Origin: a virus
IMG/VR virus record: IMGVR_UViG_3300033144_003459
Location: 1-24,422 of that record
Length of the DNA stretch: 24,422 nt
Strand: one strand, 5' to 3'
Shown here piece by piece: positions 1 through 9,219 of the stretch (position 1 is its first letter; every line of letters begins with the position of its first letter). Below the pieces are notes generated by a model. It saw only the letters and a program-made list of their open reading frames with translations, was not told the origin of the DNA and did no database searches. The position numbers and the translations under genes are program-made.

Positions 1-567
1 ATGAACAGGAGCAATAACATCCAGGCTACCAGCAAGAGCACCGAAACCAATTGAAGTTAATGCTTTTTGTCGAGGAGATAAATCAGATTCTGTAGCCTGG
101 AGTTCTGGAAAAATAATACCTGTTTCCGTACCAGTAGAACCTGCTACAGCTCCAGCAATAGCACCAGTACGTCCAGCTAAAGCTGCACCACCAGCACCAG
201 CTAATACCATAGGTGCTAAAACAGGAAGTACTTGTCCAAATGTACCAGCTGTAAAATCTGCAAAATCTGCAATATTTTTAACATCTTGAATTTGTTTAAC
301 ACGAGGACCAACAGCTGCAGAATCTCGAAGTAATTGTTCTGCATTTTGTTGGTTGACTTTAGCTGCTTCATCACGACCAACTAAAACATTACCTACACCA
401 GCAACACCTTCTCCAATAGAAACAAGTTGACGCGATCCTGCGCGTAATCCTTTTTTAAATTCTCCAGCTGGTTTACTAAAAGTACCTGCAGGTAAACCAC
501 GGTTTAACCCACGATTTTGCCTGTCAAGCTCTCGTGCAGCGTCAACTTTAGTAGGATCAAAGGCCAT
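1..567 (-). CDS. Large internal virion / ejection-type protein, N-terminal part (cut by window edge)
   Basis: Only the first 189 codons are in the window; the frame is open through base 1. The ATG at 567 overlaps the stop of the upstream gene as TAATG, which suggests translational coupling. The N terminus is basic and Gly/Ala-rich. A Gly/Ala-rich hydrophobic stretch at about residues 115-145 (LPVLAPMVLAGAGGAAL onward) looks like a glycine-zipper or membrane-active segment, and a second small-residue segment lies near 170-185. Such segments are common in the very large podovirus internal proteins that are ejected with the DNA. Being last in the leftward structural block fits that role. The catalytic part, if there is one (for example a transglycosylase), would lie outside the window, so the function is inferred from position and composition only. 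Confidence 0.55.
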   Translation of the reverse strand, partial: MAFDPTKVDAARELDRQNRGLNRGLPAGTFSKPAGEFKKGLRAGSRQLVSIGEGVAGVGNVLVGRDEAAKVNQQNAEQLLRDSAAVGPRVKQIQDVKNIADFADFTAGTFGQVLPVLAPMVLAGAGGAALAGRTGAIAGAVAGSTGTETGIIFPELQATESDLSPRQKALTSIGFGALAGSLDVIAPVH

Positions 568-2048
568 TACTGCCTAAGTGATTGTTTACGTCTAGCAAAT
601 ACTGATTGAAGAAATTGAGAAGATGTATCAGGAAGATCAGATAAATTAATAACAAAAGAGGGAGGACCACCTTCTTCTTTAACAGCAAAAAGCCCGCCGT
701 CTTGTATACTAAAAGCACTCATACTATCTGCATCTAAAAGTGGAGCTGTACCATCAAAAGAATCAGCTATAGAACTGAAAGGATCTCCTCCGCCTAAGAA
801 ACCAGGCATTATAGCGTTAAATATTTTACCTACAGCAGAATCTTCTTCAGCTGCTACTTCACGCATAACAACTGAGAACATTGTTTGTACAGCAAGTGAT
901 TCAGGATCAAAATTATCTTTACGAGCTTGTGTAAAAGTGATATCTGTTTTTTGTTGAGTTGTATCAGCATTTCCAAGCGCATCCATCAAAACTTTATTTT
1001 CGTTTTTACGTCCATCAGCTGCTGCTTGGGATATAGTACCTGCAAGTGTTGCTTCATCTAATTGAGCAGAATGTAAATCAATAGCATTATCGAAATCATT
1101 TTGACGTTTAGTTTCACCAAATTCATCTTGTTCAAGACCGAATTTCTTCTGATCAAGACCAAATTGATTTCGTGTATTTAATCCTTTATTGAACTCACCG
1201 GCTAATCCTAATCGAGTTTTAAGAGCTAATGCATCACCAAGAGCATTATCAGTACGTTCAAAACCAGTCAATGCTTCTCGAAGTGAAACACGTTTATTGT
1301 TTGGATCTTGTTCATTTACAGGAGCTTCAGGATCTTGCTCATCTGCTGTAGTAGCAAAAGTTCTACCTTCTGTTCTAAGTCTAGAATCACCAAGCGGAAC
1401 ATTTGGTTCATCAGGATTAAACTGTTCACCTCTAAGTAATTGATCTCGTGTTAAAGAACCCGAACCATTCTGTCCTTGATCAAGTTCTTCGACAAAACGA
1501 TTAGGGTTTAAAGATCGAGCATCTGTAGAAAAGAAACCACCAGAATCAGTAGGAGGTCGAGTTAAACCAGGAGCATTTAGTGCATCAATAGTAGGATTAC
1601 CAGAAATATCAAGTTCACCAAGTCCACCAATATTAAAATCTCGTAATTGACGTTTTCCAAAGTCTGAACCTACGATTGCTTGTCCTGCTTCGAAACCAGC
1701 AAAACCAGCAGCAAGTGGACCAGAAGCACGCGATGCAACTCGACCAGCAAATTTAAGACCCCTTCCAACTTTATTAGATAATTTAGTAGTATCGTTTACA
1801 ACACGACCTCCCTTTGGTTCAGGCGTAGGACCAGTATTACTTCTTTGATTTGTGAACTTAGGTCGTGTACCAGACTTAAGGTTTTCATTAGCACGACCAG
1901 CAGCAGAACCAGTTTTTAGTTTAACTTCTTCTACAGTTGCTTTAGCTCCACCTTTAAGTTTGTCAACTCCTGCTTTTCCAGCAGCTTTAGCTTTTCTACC
2001 TAGTTCTTCTGCTTTTTTTAATATTTCAGAGCGATCAAATCGTGCCAT
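567..2048 (-). CDS. Putative internal virion/structural protein, 493 aa
   Basis: I do not recognise a family. The first 60 residues are Lys/Ala-rich and probably helical (ILKKAEELGRKAKAAGKAG). A Gly/Ala-rich stretch at about 95-125 (GRVASRASGPLAAGFAGFEAG) could insert in membranes. Residues about 160-350 are rich in Asn, Gln and Asp and look disordered, with a local QFGLDQKKFGLEQDEFGE repeat near 300. The C terminus ends in a basic helix. The ATG at 2048 is preceded by AATAGGTACATAGTC, a Shine-Dalgarno variant used by several genes here. It lies between a coiled-coil protein and the large ejection-type protein, and its stop overlaps the next start. Low sequence complexity and position suggest a minor virion protein packaged or ejected with the DNA; this is inference. 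Confidence 0.5.
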   Translation of the reverse strand: MARFDRSEILKKAEELGRKAKAAGKAGVDKLKGGAKATVEEVKLKTGSAAGRANENLKSGTRPKFTNQRSNTGPTPEPKGGRVVNDTTKLSNKVGRGLKFAGRVASRASGPLAAGFAGFEAGQAIVGSDFGKRQLRDFNIGGLGELDISGNPTIDALNAPGLTRPPTDSGGFFSTDARSLNPNRFVEELDQGQNGSGSLTRDQLLRGEQFNPDEPNVPLGDSRLRTEGRTFATTADEQDPEAPVNEQDPNNKRVSLREALTGFERTDNALGDALALKTRLGLAGEFNKGLNTRNQFGLDQKKFGLEQDEFGETKRQNDFDNAIDLHSAQLDEATLAGTISQAAADGRKNENKVLMDALGNADTTQQKTDITFTQARKDNFDPESLAVQTMFSVVMREVAAEEDSAVGKIFNAIMPGFLGGGDPFSSIADSFDGTAPLLDADSMSAFSIQDGGLFAVKEEGGPPSFVINLSDLPDTSSQFLQSVFARRKQSLRQ

Positions 2049-2061
2049 GACTATGTACCTA

Positions 2062-3858
2062 TTATGAAACGTCGATATCGACGGCTGTATTAAGAGTTGC
2101 GTTTGCTGAAGCGAATTCAGCGAATACTTTAGCAGCTGAAGCAGCAGATTCAGCTTGTAATCTAGCTCGAAGATTTGCTGAATCTACATTGAATTGAGCA
2201 TTACGAGATTCAATATCACCTCTTTTAATACTTGATTGTACTTCTACGTTTTCTTCTTGAATTAAAGTACTAACCCACGATGCATATTGACTTGCATATG
2301 AACCGTAACTGGAAGCTCGACTACCTAGTATAGAAGCATTAGTTTCAATCTCGGAAGCAGTACGTGCAATATTTGCTCGATACAAATCAATTTCACCTCG
2401 ATATCTTTCGAGGCGAAGCCCATCTTCACGTACTCGTATATTTGCTTCTTCTATACGCGAACCTTGTTGTGAGATATTAGCTCGAACTTCAGCTTCATAC
2501 GCAGTAACATTAGTAGCAAATACTCGAGATTTAACTTCTTCGGCACCAAGTTGAGTAGCATATAAATTTGCTTTGGATACTTCAGCTTCAACTTGTGCTT
2601 TATAAGAATCAATTTCAGTTTTAAAAATTTCTAATTTATCACGTTCAATATCAGATATTGTTTTAGCTGCTTCAACTTCGACCTGATACATTTGAATTAG
2701 ACTAGTAACAGAATCTATCTGTGCTTGGTATAACTGAATAGTGTTGGTATTGATTTCACTTTTAAGAGCTTCGGATTCAATTGCAATTTTAGAAACCTGA
2801 ATCTGAGAAACAGCTGCATCGACCTGAGCTTGATAAGATCCAGTAAATGAATTATAAGCTTGAATTACTAAATTATGTCTTGCTACTTGTGCATTAAATA
2901 CACTAATAGAATGACCAGCCAGGAATTCAGCAGCTTGCATTAACCGTTGTTGCATAAAACCACGGAAAGTAGTCATAGATTGATTTAACTGATTTGTTTG
3001 AGCAATAACATTTTCACGAGATTTACGAACTAAATCAGCACGCTGAGTCGAAATATCTAATTCTACTTCTTGCATTTTATCAGTAGTTTGTTTTTGTAAT
3101 ACTCTTATTTGGTCGATCTGATCACCTTGGGGTACACCAAATCCCCGGGCAGAAAAAGTATCAAATAATTCTTCTTCATCAACAACTAACTCACGACGCA
3201 TACGTATACGTTGGCGTTCAAATAATTGTTCTTCATCTACGTGATTAACACCAAAACCACCATTAAGTAAATCATCATTAAGCATAGCGCGAAGATTAGT
3301 TAATTCGGTAGATATATAATCTTCTTCGGAATAAACAAAACTAGTTACAGGTGCTGCTAAAGCATCAGGAATAGCAGGAAACACCTGATCGTAAATAGGT
3401 AATATCGGTGTGTTTAAAACCGGAATATTAATATTAGCTAAAGCTGGAACCGACGGAATAGCTAAAACAGGTTTTATAGGAATAGGTGTAGTCTGTAGTG
3501 CCGGAGACCCTGGTACAGAAGGTAAATTAGAAACTGGCGGAATACCGAAATCTAATAGTGGTGATGTTGGTGGAGCAGGAACTGCTAATTGAGCAATACC
3601 TGTAGTAGCAATAGCAGGTGTGCCAAAACCACTAAAAGCTGTAGGATTAGAAACTGTAGCTGCATAAACAGGTTCATCAGTACGATTAGGACGTTCTCCA
3701 CCAATACTAACAACAGGATCTGTAGAAATACCAACAGGTACTTGTGGTACGCTTTGAGCAGCTAATGTTGAAATTTCGTTTGTAAAAGCTATAATTTGAT
3801 CTGCAAGTGCTCTATTAGCAGCATCTATTTGCGCCATATTGTCTGTAGGATATCCCAT
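2062..3858 (-). CDS. Coiled-coil tail/internal virion protein, 598 aa
   Basis: Residues about 60-170 are rich in Pro, Ile and Val with repeated P-x-hydrophobic steps (for example PIPIKPVLAIPSVPALANI). The next part, about 175-260, is charged (YSEEDYISTEL, RQRIRMRRELVVDEEELFD). From about 260 to the end the protein is a long predicted coiled coil with recurrent units such as YKAQVEAEVSKANLYATQL, YQVEVEAAKTISDIERDKL and YEAEVRANISQQGS, roughly 20 residues apart. This Y-x-A-x-V-x-A-E pattern recalls uncharacterised phage tail-associated proteins encoded next to proteins like the repeat protein upstream here. The ATG at 3858 overlaps the upstream stop as TAATG. An elongated structural role is likely; the exact place in the virion is unknown. 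Confidence 0.55.
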   Translation of the reverse strand: MGYPTDNMAQIDAANRALADQIIAFTNEISTLAAQSVPQVPVGISTDPVVSIGGERPNRTDEPVYAATVSNPTAFSGFGTPAIATTGIAQLAVPAPPTSPLLDFGIPPVSNLPSVPGSPALQTTPIPIKPVLAIPSVPALANINIPVLNTPILPIYDQVFPAIPDALAAPVTSFVYSEEDYISTELTNLRAMLNDDLLNGGFGVNHVDEEQLFERQRIRMRRELVVDEEELFDTFSARGFGVPQGDQIDQIRVLQKQTTDKMQEVELDISTQRADLVRKSRENVIAQTNQLNQSMTTFRGFMQQRLMQAAEFLAGHSISVFNAQVARHNLVIQAYNSFTGSYQAQVDAAVSQIQVSKIAIESEALKSEINTNTIQLYQAQIDSVTSLIQMYQVEVEAAKTISDIERDKLEIFKTEIDSYKAQVEAEVSKANLYATQLGAEEVKSRVFATNVTAYEAEVRANISQQGSRIEEANIRVREDGLRLERYRGEIDLYRANIARTASEIETNASILGSRASSYGSYASQYASWVSTLIQEENVEVQSSIKRGDIESRNAQFNVDSANLRARLQAESAASAAKVFAEFASANATLNTAVDIDVS

Positions 3859-5447
3859 TATTGTGCCTTCCTGTCAAATTGTTGGATATAAAAACCTAAT
3901 TTATCGATTTCAAAATCTGCACCTGCAACGTTTGATGCACCAAATTGCCAATAACGAGATTTTAATCCTCGTGCGATTTTTGCCCTCCCACGTTTAATCC
4001 CACTAGTATTAGAAATGTTACCTATAGTATATTGACGTACTACAGGCTCACCGTCAATACTTACATCAACCTTCATATTACCATCTGATGTATAACCCAT
4101 ATATACATAAGGTACTCGTTTAAGACCTGATTTTTTCATATCAGAAAAACCAAACTTAAAAGAAGCAGCAATATCTGTTGTAATATCTTTCGTTCCAACT
4201 AGTTCAAAAATCCCTGCTGTATTAACACCATAATGTTTTCCTGCTTTTTGAAAGACAGTATGGAAATTATAATTCGTATATTTAGTAACACTATAATTTT
4301 CTGTATTCATTGCAAAAGGATTAAATACTGCAACTGCACCGTTATCCAATAAACCATTTGAATATAAAGAAGGTAACGTAGCAGTTAATACTCCAATGCC
4401 ATTTTCTGCTAAGAAACCTGTACCTGTAAGTACAGGTAAAGTAAGAACAGCAGAAATTGCACTACCATTAAAAACTAAACTATCGATTGTAAAAAGAGGT
4501 AATGATCCGGTTACATTAATAGCACCGGACATATTCAATTCAGCTGTTAGATCGAATAAAGGTAGTGTACTAGCAGCATTTAATACTACTTGAGAATCTA
4601 ATTGTGCTGCTATTGTTAATGGAGGTAATGGACTTATAACAGTTGAATTATTACCTGGAATAAGAAGCGCATTACTAGTAAATAAAGGAAGTGTTACATT
4701 TGTATCATGCCCAAGATCAATCTCGATCGTAAACATAGGTAACGTATTTATAACACTACTTACACTACCATTAAGAATTGTGCCATCTAATGTAAATAAT
4801 GGAAAAGTATTAAAGTTTGGTGGTGTGTTTTCTTCTACACTAACTATTGTCATCGACGGCATTGTTGCCGCTACATGCATTACAGATTGTTGTGTAGTAG
4901 TAGAAGTTAGCGTTATTGGAATAGTTGCCGATAATTTACCTGAACGGTTTTCAGCTTGACCCGTTAGGGTCACAACAATTGCTTGTACTAAAGTTCCTTT
5001 AACAGGTTGAACGTTAGCAACACCTGTTAATATTAAAGGATGATTTGTCGATAATGTATTAGAAGCCTGGCCTTTATTCTCAACTTTACCAACAGCAGCA
5101 AGTGATATTGTAATAGGCTTATTAAGTAATGCGTTTTGACCGTAATTAGCTGCGCCTGCAAGAGTAACAAAAAATGATTTATCTAAAGTACCTATTCGTA
5201 CAACATCACCAGCTGCTGCTAATGACACTGCAATAGTTGCGTCAACCGTTGCTTTAAGAGGTATTACATCAGCAACACCAACAAGTGTTACTATAATTGT
5301 TTCATCTAAAGTAACGTGTTGAAGATTTTTAACAAACGTATCTGATGTTACAACTATTGTTGCATCAAGCGTTGCAGTTTTAGCAACAGGTAATACCGCC
5401 ACTTTACCTTCTGGCTGGTTTACAAAGTTTCTAAATAAATTAGCCAT
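3858..5447 (-). CDS. Repeat-built tail-associated protein with conserved C-terminal domain, 529 aa
   Basis: After a short N-terminal segment, residues about 25-190 hold roughly eight units of about 21 residues built on T-L-D-A-T-I-x-V-T-L-x-G. Residues about 195-370 hold about nine more of similar length built on T-L-P-L-F-T-I-x-x-x-L. Alternating hydrophobic and polar residues suggest a beta-rich rod or stack. The last 150 residues form a separate globular part ending in a GLKSRYWQFG..N..GADFEIDKLGF signature, which I recall from tail-associated proteins of other phages. I chose the ATG at 5447 over a TTG at 5471: it has GGCGG six bases upstream and overlaps the previous stop in the 8-base pattern ATGGCTAA. 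A fibre- or spike-like role is plausible but not shown. Confidence 0.6.
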   Translation of the reverse strand: MANLFRNFVNQPEGKVAVLPVAKTATLDATIVVTSDTFVKNLQHVTLDETIIVTLVGVADVIPLKATVDATIAVSLAAAGDVVRIGTLDKSFFVTLAGAANYGQNALLNKPITISLAAVGKVENKGQASNTLSTNHPLILTGVANVQPVKGTLVQAIVVTLTGQAENRSGKLSATIPITLTSTTTQQSVMHVAATMPSMTIVSVEENTPPNFNTFPLFTLDGTILNGSVSSVINTLPMFTIEIDLGHDTNVTLPLFTSNALLIPGNNSTVISPLPPLTIAAQLDSQVVLNAASTLPLFDLTAELNMSGAINVTGSLPLFTIDSLVFNGSAISAVLTLPVLTGTGFLAENGIGVLTATLPSLYSNGLLDNGAVAVFNPFAMNTENYSVTKYTNYNFHTVFQKAGKHYGVNTAGIFELVGTKDITTDIAASFKFGFSDMKKSGLKRVPYVYMGYTSDGNMKVDVSIDGEPVVRQYTIGNISNTSGIKRGRAKIARGLKSRYWQFGASNVAGADFEIDKLGFYIQQFDRKAQ

Positions 5448-6429
5448 AAGGAACCGCCAACTTGCCACCAACTACTGAACCCGTAGTAGCACCAGTAAAC
5501 CCTGTTTTAAATAAGATATAAGCCGCGTCATTGATAAGAACTATATCTATTACATCATTTGTACTAGGAGCTAAAAACCAGAGATCGCAACGTTCATTTA
5601 TATTACCCATATAAGTATTAGCATCGAATTGCAGATTTTGAGGGTTCCCTCCAACAGAAATTGAATGCGCAAAAAATTGAGTATCTTGACCAATAAATTC
5701 TAAAGCAGTAGTACCGCCAAGACCAGTAAGTGCGTAAGAATCGCCGTCACTTTGAAAATTATCTCTTGCGGTATAACTCATATCTGCTTTAAAAGGCTCA
5801 AGAATAGTATTAGTATTATCTCTGCCTTCAAAAAAGTATAGAAACTGAGTAGCATCGGCATCGCCCCAAAGCAAGGCAGTAGATCCGACAAACCAATTTG
5901 GCATCCCTCCAGCGATATTGAGATTCGGCGCATCGCGTGTAATTTCGAAACAACCGATAGAACCATAAGATGGATCACCAGCCGCATCACCAAAAATACC
6001 GGTTGAACCTTCGTGCATAATAATAAAAAAAGTTTGGCGTGCTGCAATATGAAGTGTACCGCCGGGACTAACAAGAGTACCCATGCTGATTTTATCATTC
6101 AGCGGTGTTTCTTTTGTACCTGTATGTGCTATTTCATTCCATGATGCTGCAGCAGAAAGACGGATATAAATACTAGAAACACCATTAAGCGAAACAAATT
6201 TAAATACACCTGAATCATCGGCAATTTCTAATCGAAGAACTTTTTTAGTTGCAGATACATCATCAAATTTTACCCAAGGAGATGCAACAATAGAAATAAT
6301 TTCAGTAAGTGATTGGTCACAAGAAGCAGACAAATTTGCTTTATTAGTTTCACCACCAAGAATTAAATAAACATCATTAAATATTTGAGAGAATGTAGCA
6401 CCAGCAATATATTTATATTTGGTATACAC
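5440..6429 (-). CDS. Tail-associated protein, paralogue B of a tandem pair, 329 aa
   Basis: The start is GTG at 6429, overlapping the upstream TAG as TAGTG and preceded by GAAGGTACATA. The protein aligns by eye over its first two thirds with the upstream neighbour: KYKYIAG..LGGETNKANL versus KYAANG..LTGETDKNNL, a shared SWNE/DWNP region near residue 105, and GCFEITRDAP versus AALEITRTHP near residue 165. The two are therefore diverged tandem duplicates. The composition is beta-rich, with many aromatic, Gly and Asn residues and no signal peptide. I recall similar unnamed proteins beside tail fibre genes in other phages, but no function is known to me. Position between the nozzle candidate and the repeat-rod protein suggests a virion surface or tail role. 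Confidence 0.55.
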   Translation of the reverse strand: MYTKYKYIAGATFSQIFNDVYLILGGETNKANLSASCDQSLTEIISIVASPWVKFDDVSATKKVLRLEIADDSGVFKFVSLNGVSSIYIRLSAAASWNEIAHTGTKETPLNDKISMGTLVSPGGTLHIAARQTFFIIMHEGSTGIFGDAAGDPSYGSIGCFEITRDAPNLNIAGGMPNWFVGSTALLWGDADATQFLYFFEGRDNTNTILEPFKADMSYTARDNFQSDGDSYALTGLGGTTALEFIGQDTQFFAHSISVGGNPQNLQFDANTYMGNINERCDLWFLAPSTNDVIDIVLINDAAYILFKTGFTGATTGSVVGGKLAVPYG

Positions 6430-7412
6430 TATGTACCTTCGTTTCTGAACAGAAATTTAGGTTGTCCTTTAGATGTAGAGATATTCCATTCAGGCCATAT
6501 TAATCTAAGATCATTTGGTGTATCTAAAGTATGGAGAGTATCGCTTTCAAATCCTGCAACTATTCCAGCTTCCATCGAATAGATAGGACCGAGTGCAGAG
6601 GAACCAATAGGAGCACCAACGTCCTCGTATTTTTCAACATGAATTAGATTTAATGCATAAAAAGGATTACCTGCATTGTCATAAACAATAGCAGTTGATA
6701 AATTATCATATTCATTAGTAACATGTTCCCCGCGTGAACTTGTATTACCTATTCGAAGTGCTTTATTAATTAAATCAGTTGTACCGATATCATCAAGAAT
6801 TCGAGGAATTCGTGCGTTAAATTGAGAAGTAAAAGAAGTTCCTGTATACCAACTATCAATTGTAGTTATAACAGGTACATACCCACTACCAACAGCAAGA
6901 CACGGATGAGTTCTGGTTATTTCTAATGCCGCTAGTCCCATACTTGGTGCTATGCCTGTATATCCAGTATTTCGCCATGTAACATAACGATTAGTCGCGA
7001 ATATATCAAATATCTGAACACCATCCCCCCAAGAAGAAATAGGCATACGAAAAGTTGAAATTTCGTCTGTTGTAGTTTCGTTTGTCGCTGTATTGGTCGT
7101 AGGATTCCAGTCTTCCATAACGGAAGAATCAATACGCATAATAGTTGATGCGCCTATAAAAAATCTTAGACGGAGATATTTGAATTGAGCTGGATCGCCA
7201 TCACAGGCGGACCGCAATACCCATTCGTCCGCTGTGCCGGTGTCACTATCAAACATCTCCCAGCCAGCTGGGTATACACTAAAGATTTCAGTAGCGCCAG
7301 GAAGCGCTGCGATAAGATTATTCTTATCCGTTTCGCCTGTTAACAGTGCAACTATATCACTACCAAAATTTGCGGCTGTAGGCGAACCATTGGCTGCATA
7401 CTTGCATCGCAT
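6429..7412 (-). CDS. Tail-associated protein, paralogue A of a tandem pair, 327 aa
   Basis: Paralogue of the following gene: near-equal length, similar N terminus (MRCKYAANG then LLTGETDKNNL), a central DWNPTTNTATNETT segment in place of SWNEIAHTGTKETP, and the EITR motif at about 167-170. The C-terminal third differs, which could mean divergence of a receptor- or partner-facing part; that is inference. The ATG at 7412 lies three bases after the upstream stop (TAAGCAATG) with no good Shine-Dalgarno site, so translation is probably coupled. An antisense open frame of 214 codons at 7234-7878 spans this gene and its neighbour and is judged a shadow. Function unknown; a tail/virion role is inferred from neighbours. 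Confidence 0.55.
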   Translation of the reverse strand: MRCKYAANGSPTAANFGSDIVALLTGETDKNNLIAALPGATEIFSVYPAGWEMFDSDTGTADEWVLRSACDGDPAQFKYLRLRFFIGASTIMRIDSSVMEDWNPTTNTATNETTTDEISTFRMPISSWGDGVQIFDIFATNRYVTWRNTGYTGIAPSMGLAALEITRTHPCLAVGSGYVPVITTIDSWYTGTSFTSQFNARIPRILDDIGTTDLINKALRIGNTSSRGEHVTNEYDNLSTAIVYDNAGNPFYALNLIHVEKYEDVGAPIGSSALGPIYSMEAGIVAGFESDTLHTLDTPNDLRLIWPEWNISTSKGQPKFLFRNEGT

Positions 7413-7415
7413 TGC

Positions 7416-7832
7416 TTATACACTAAGGTCAAACTGTGTAATAGTAACTTGGTCAGCGATTGCAATTACGATAGTAGACAAATTTAAATCAGAACCGGAA
7501 GCTGCAACATCACCATCAATACGAACATCAGTAGCACTTGCACCACCACCATCTGTTGATTGCTTTAATCGAAACCATGTTGCAGTACCTGCAGCTGGTG
7601 CAGAAGTTTCTGTCCAAGGAGTATTTCCTACAATCGTACCGCCAGATGCTGCTATAAATGAATCAGCTACCAAAGTAAAATCTGCAAGTACAGTTCCTGT
7701 TGGAATATCATCAGCTGATGCAGGTCGAGTACCGTTTCGAATTTCGAGAATATCATTAGCTCCATCGAAAGCAGCATTAATACCGGAATCAAGCAATAAA
7801 TTCGCTGCTCCAGTTGAAAGTCCAATAGCCAT
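7416..7832 (-). CDS. Small tail-associated protein, paralogue B of a second tandem pair, 138 aa
   Basis: Starts at the ATG at 7832, preceded by AAGGAGGTACTTATT, a full Shine-Dalgarno; an upstream extension to 7898 is rejected because it would run into the preceding gene. The protein begins MAIGLSTGAANLLLDSG and carries LEIRNGTRPASADD, GTATWFRL, RIDGDVAASGSDLNLS and a beta-rich end. It matches the upstream neighbour position for position. I recognise this as a widespread but unnamed phage family, M-A-(I/L)-x-L-S-T-G...I-Y-(S/T)-G-(T/S)-Q-P-x-x-A-D...G-W-F-R, usually found among tail genes. It is probably a small beta-sandwich virion subunit; no catalytic residues are evident. Confidence 0.6.
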   Translation of the reverse strand: MAIGLSTGAANLLLDSGINAAFDGANDILEIRNGTRPASADDIPTGTVLADFTLVADSFIAASGGTIVGNTPWTETSAPAAGTATWFRLKQSTDGGGASATDVRIDGDVAASGSDLNLSTIVIAIADQVTITQFDLSV

Positions 7833-7845
7833 AATAAGTACCTCC

Positions 7846-8286
7846 TTATGCGGCAGGGAATGTAATAGCGAAAGTTGAGATAGTCTGAACTGCTGCACTC
7901 GCGATAAACGTATTACTCATATTCATGTTTGCACCTGAAGTAGCAATATTACCGTCGATACGAGAGTTAACAGTAGACAAAAGAGCTGGATTATCAATTG
8001 CTTCGTGTAAACGAAACCAACCAGCAGTACCTTCTGCAATAGCAGTACCTGACCATGTTTGAGCAGCAGCTTTTGAAATAACACCAGCTACCGGTGCGTC
8101 AAAAGAAACACCAATAGCAACACCGTCAGAAAAAATAGTTGCTAAAAGAGTACCGGTTGCAGCTTGATCAGCATCAGAAGGTTGAGATCCAGTGTAAATA
8201 TTAATAAAGGATAAAGCAAATTCAGTTTGGAAGGAATTAGTTCCAAGTGCTGCTTGTCTATATCCGGTTGATAAACGCAAAGCCAT
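7846..8286 (-). CDS. Small tail-associated protein, paralogue A of a second tandem pair, 146 aa
   Basis: The ATG at 8286 follows AGGAGGCTGTT, a strong Shine-Dalgarno. Landmarks are MALRLSTGYRQAALG, FINIYTGSQPSDAD (about 28-41), ATGTLLATI, GTAGWFRLHEA (about 87-97) and RIDGNIATSGANMNMS (about 108-123). The closeness to the next gene, including the GWFRL/TWFRL and RIDG motifs, shows a tandem duplication. Both copies keep their own strong ribosome sites, so both are probably expressed well. It belongs to the same widespread unnamed phage tail-region family as its neighbour. The exact location in the particle is unknown. Confidence 0.6.
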   Translation of the reverse strand: MALRLSTGYRQAALGTNSFQTEFALSFINIYTGSQPSDADQAATGTLLATIFSDGVAIGVSFDAPVAGVISKAAAQTWSGTAIAEGTAGWFRLHEAIDNPALLSTVNSRIDGNIATSGANMNMSNTFIASAAVQTISTFAITFPAA

Positions 8287-8295
8287 AACAGCCTC

Positions 8296-9219
8296 CTAAG
8301 TTTGAATGATTGAAACAATATGGTTCTGCCCGTTCTCATTCCTATACATAGCAGAGCCAAGACTTCCTTGCGGTAGAGAAACAGATTTCTGTGTTACTCT
8401 ATTAAGTTGCCCATTAGGAAGACCAACACAAAAACCTGCAGTAGTCGCCCAAATCGGCAATAATTCTGTTGATGCTCCATCACCAACTATACTCCCCTCT
8501 ACATATGCCTTAGTACCTTCAATTACACCAACATTTGCTACTTTTAGCAAGTCTGCTTTTTTAGGTTCACGATTATTAAGATAGAAAATTTCATCGAGTG
8601 TTCCCACAAATAAACCGTTTTCAACTTTAGCAATCATAGTTATGGTATCAGGAAAGCGAAAATAATCTTTACCAAGACGAAGTTTGTAATATCCAAATAC
8701 AGGCGTGTAATAAACTCGTTCTCCACAAGCATAATAATTTCGACCGGCGAATGTTTCTACGTCGTTAAAAGCCAAAGGAATAGAATAATCAAAAGTCCTG
8801 TCACCAAAATCACTCGTATCGAACACCAATTGTTGGGCAGTGGTTGTATTACATATTCCAACAGCAATGCCGTTAGAAAAGATAGCAGTATCAAGTATAC
8901 AATTAATACGAAGTTTATTATGTGGTCCAAAACCATTTAATTGTGTATAAGTAGCGATCGAAGCAAAAGAGTCATCTAGTTGATGAACATCACCTGAACT
9001 ATTAAGAGCTAGAACAATTTTATCTTCAGTACCAACAGCAACATAACTATCAGCAGTAACTAGTGTTTGGCCTGAACGTCTACGCGGTTTATTTGCACGC
9101 GTAATATCAACATTAGTTGCTTCTTTAAGACTACCAAATCCGACTTCTTGAGAAGCATTAACATTATCTAGACCGGCGAATTTTGCTACATCTAAGGTTG
9201 GATGAGTATCTCTAGCCAT
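8296..9219 (-). CDS. Candidate tail nozzle / beta-propeller-like protein, 307 aa
   Basis: Begins MARDTHPTLDVAKFAGLDN and has EATNVDITRANKPRRRSG at about 33-50, a segment typical of podovirus tail proteins that sit under the adaptor. The remainder alternates short beta strands with WD/Kelch-like blocks (KIVLALNSSGDVHQL, NGLFVGTLDEIFYLN, LPIWATTAGFCVGLPNGQLN), consistent with a propeller-type nozzle. It directly follows the adaptor gene (TAAATG junction), the usual position for a nozzle. At 307 residues it is shorter than P22 gp10 (about 470). Beta-rich receptor-binding or tail accessory proteins are alternatives, so the role is moderately supported and the family assignment tentative. Confidence 0.5.
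   Translation of the reverse strand: MARDTHPTLDVAKFAGLDNVNASQEVGFGSLKEATNVDITRANKPRRRSGQTLVTADSYVAVGTEDKIVLALNSSGDVHQLDDSFASIATYTQLNGFGPHNKLRINCILDTAIFSNGIAVGICNTTTAQQLVFDTSDFGDRTFDYSIPLAFNDVETFAGRNYYACGERVYYTPVFGYYKLRLGKDYFRFPDTITMIAKVENGLFVGTLDEIFYLNNREPKKADLLKVANVGVIEGTKAYVEGSIVGDGASTELLPIWATTAGFCVGLPNGQLNRVTQKSVSLPQGSLGSAMYRNENGQNHIVSIIQT

Noticed and set aside
7234-7878. 214-codon open frame on the plus strand.
   Set aside because: It lies antisense across two well-supported genes, has no ribosome site and has a shadow-like Ser/Ala/Val composition.
7833-7898. N-terminal extension of the 138-residue tail-region protein.
   Set aside because: It overlaps the upstream paralogue, and the perfect Shine-Dalgarno precedes the ATG at 7832, where paralogy also begins.
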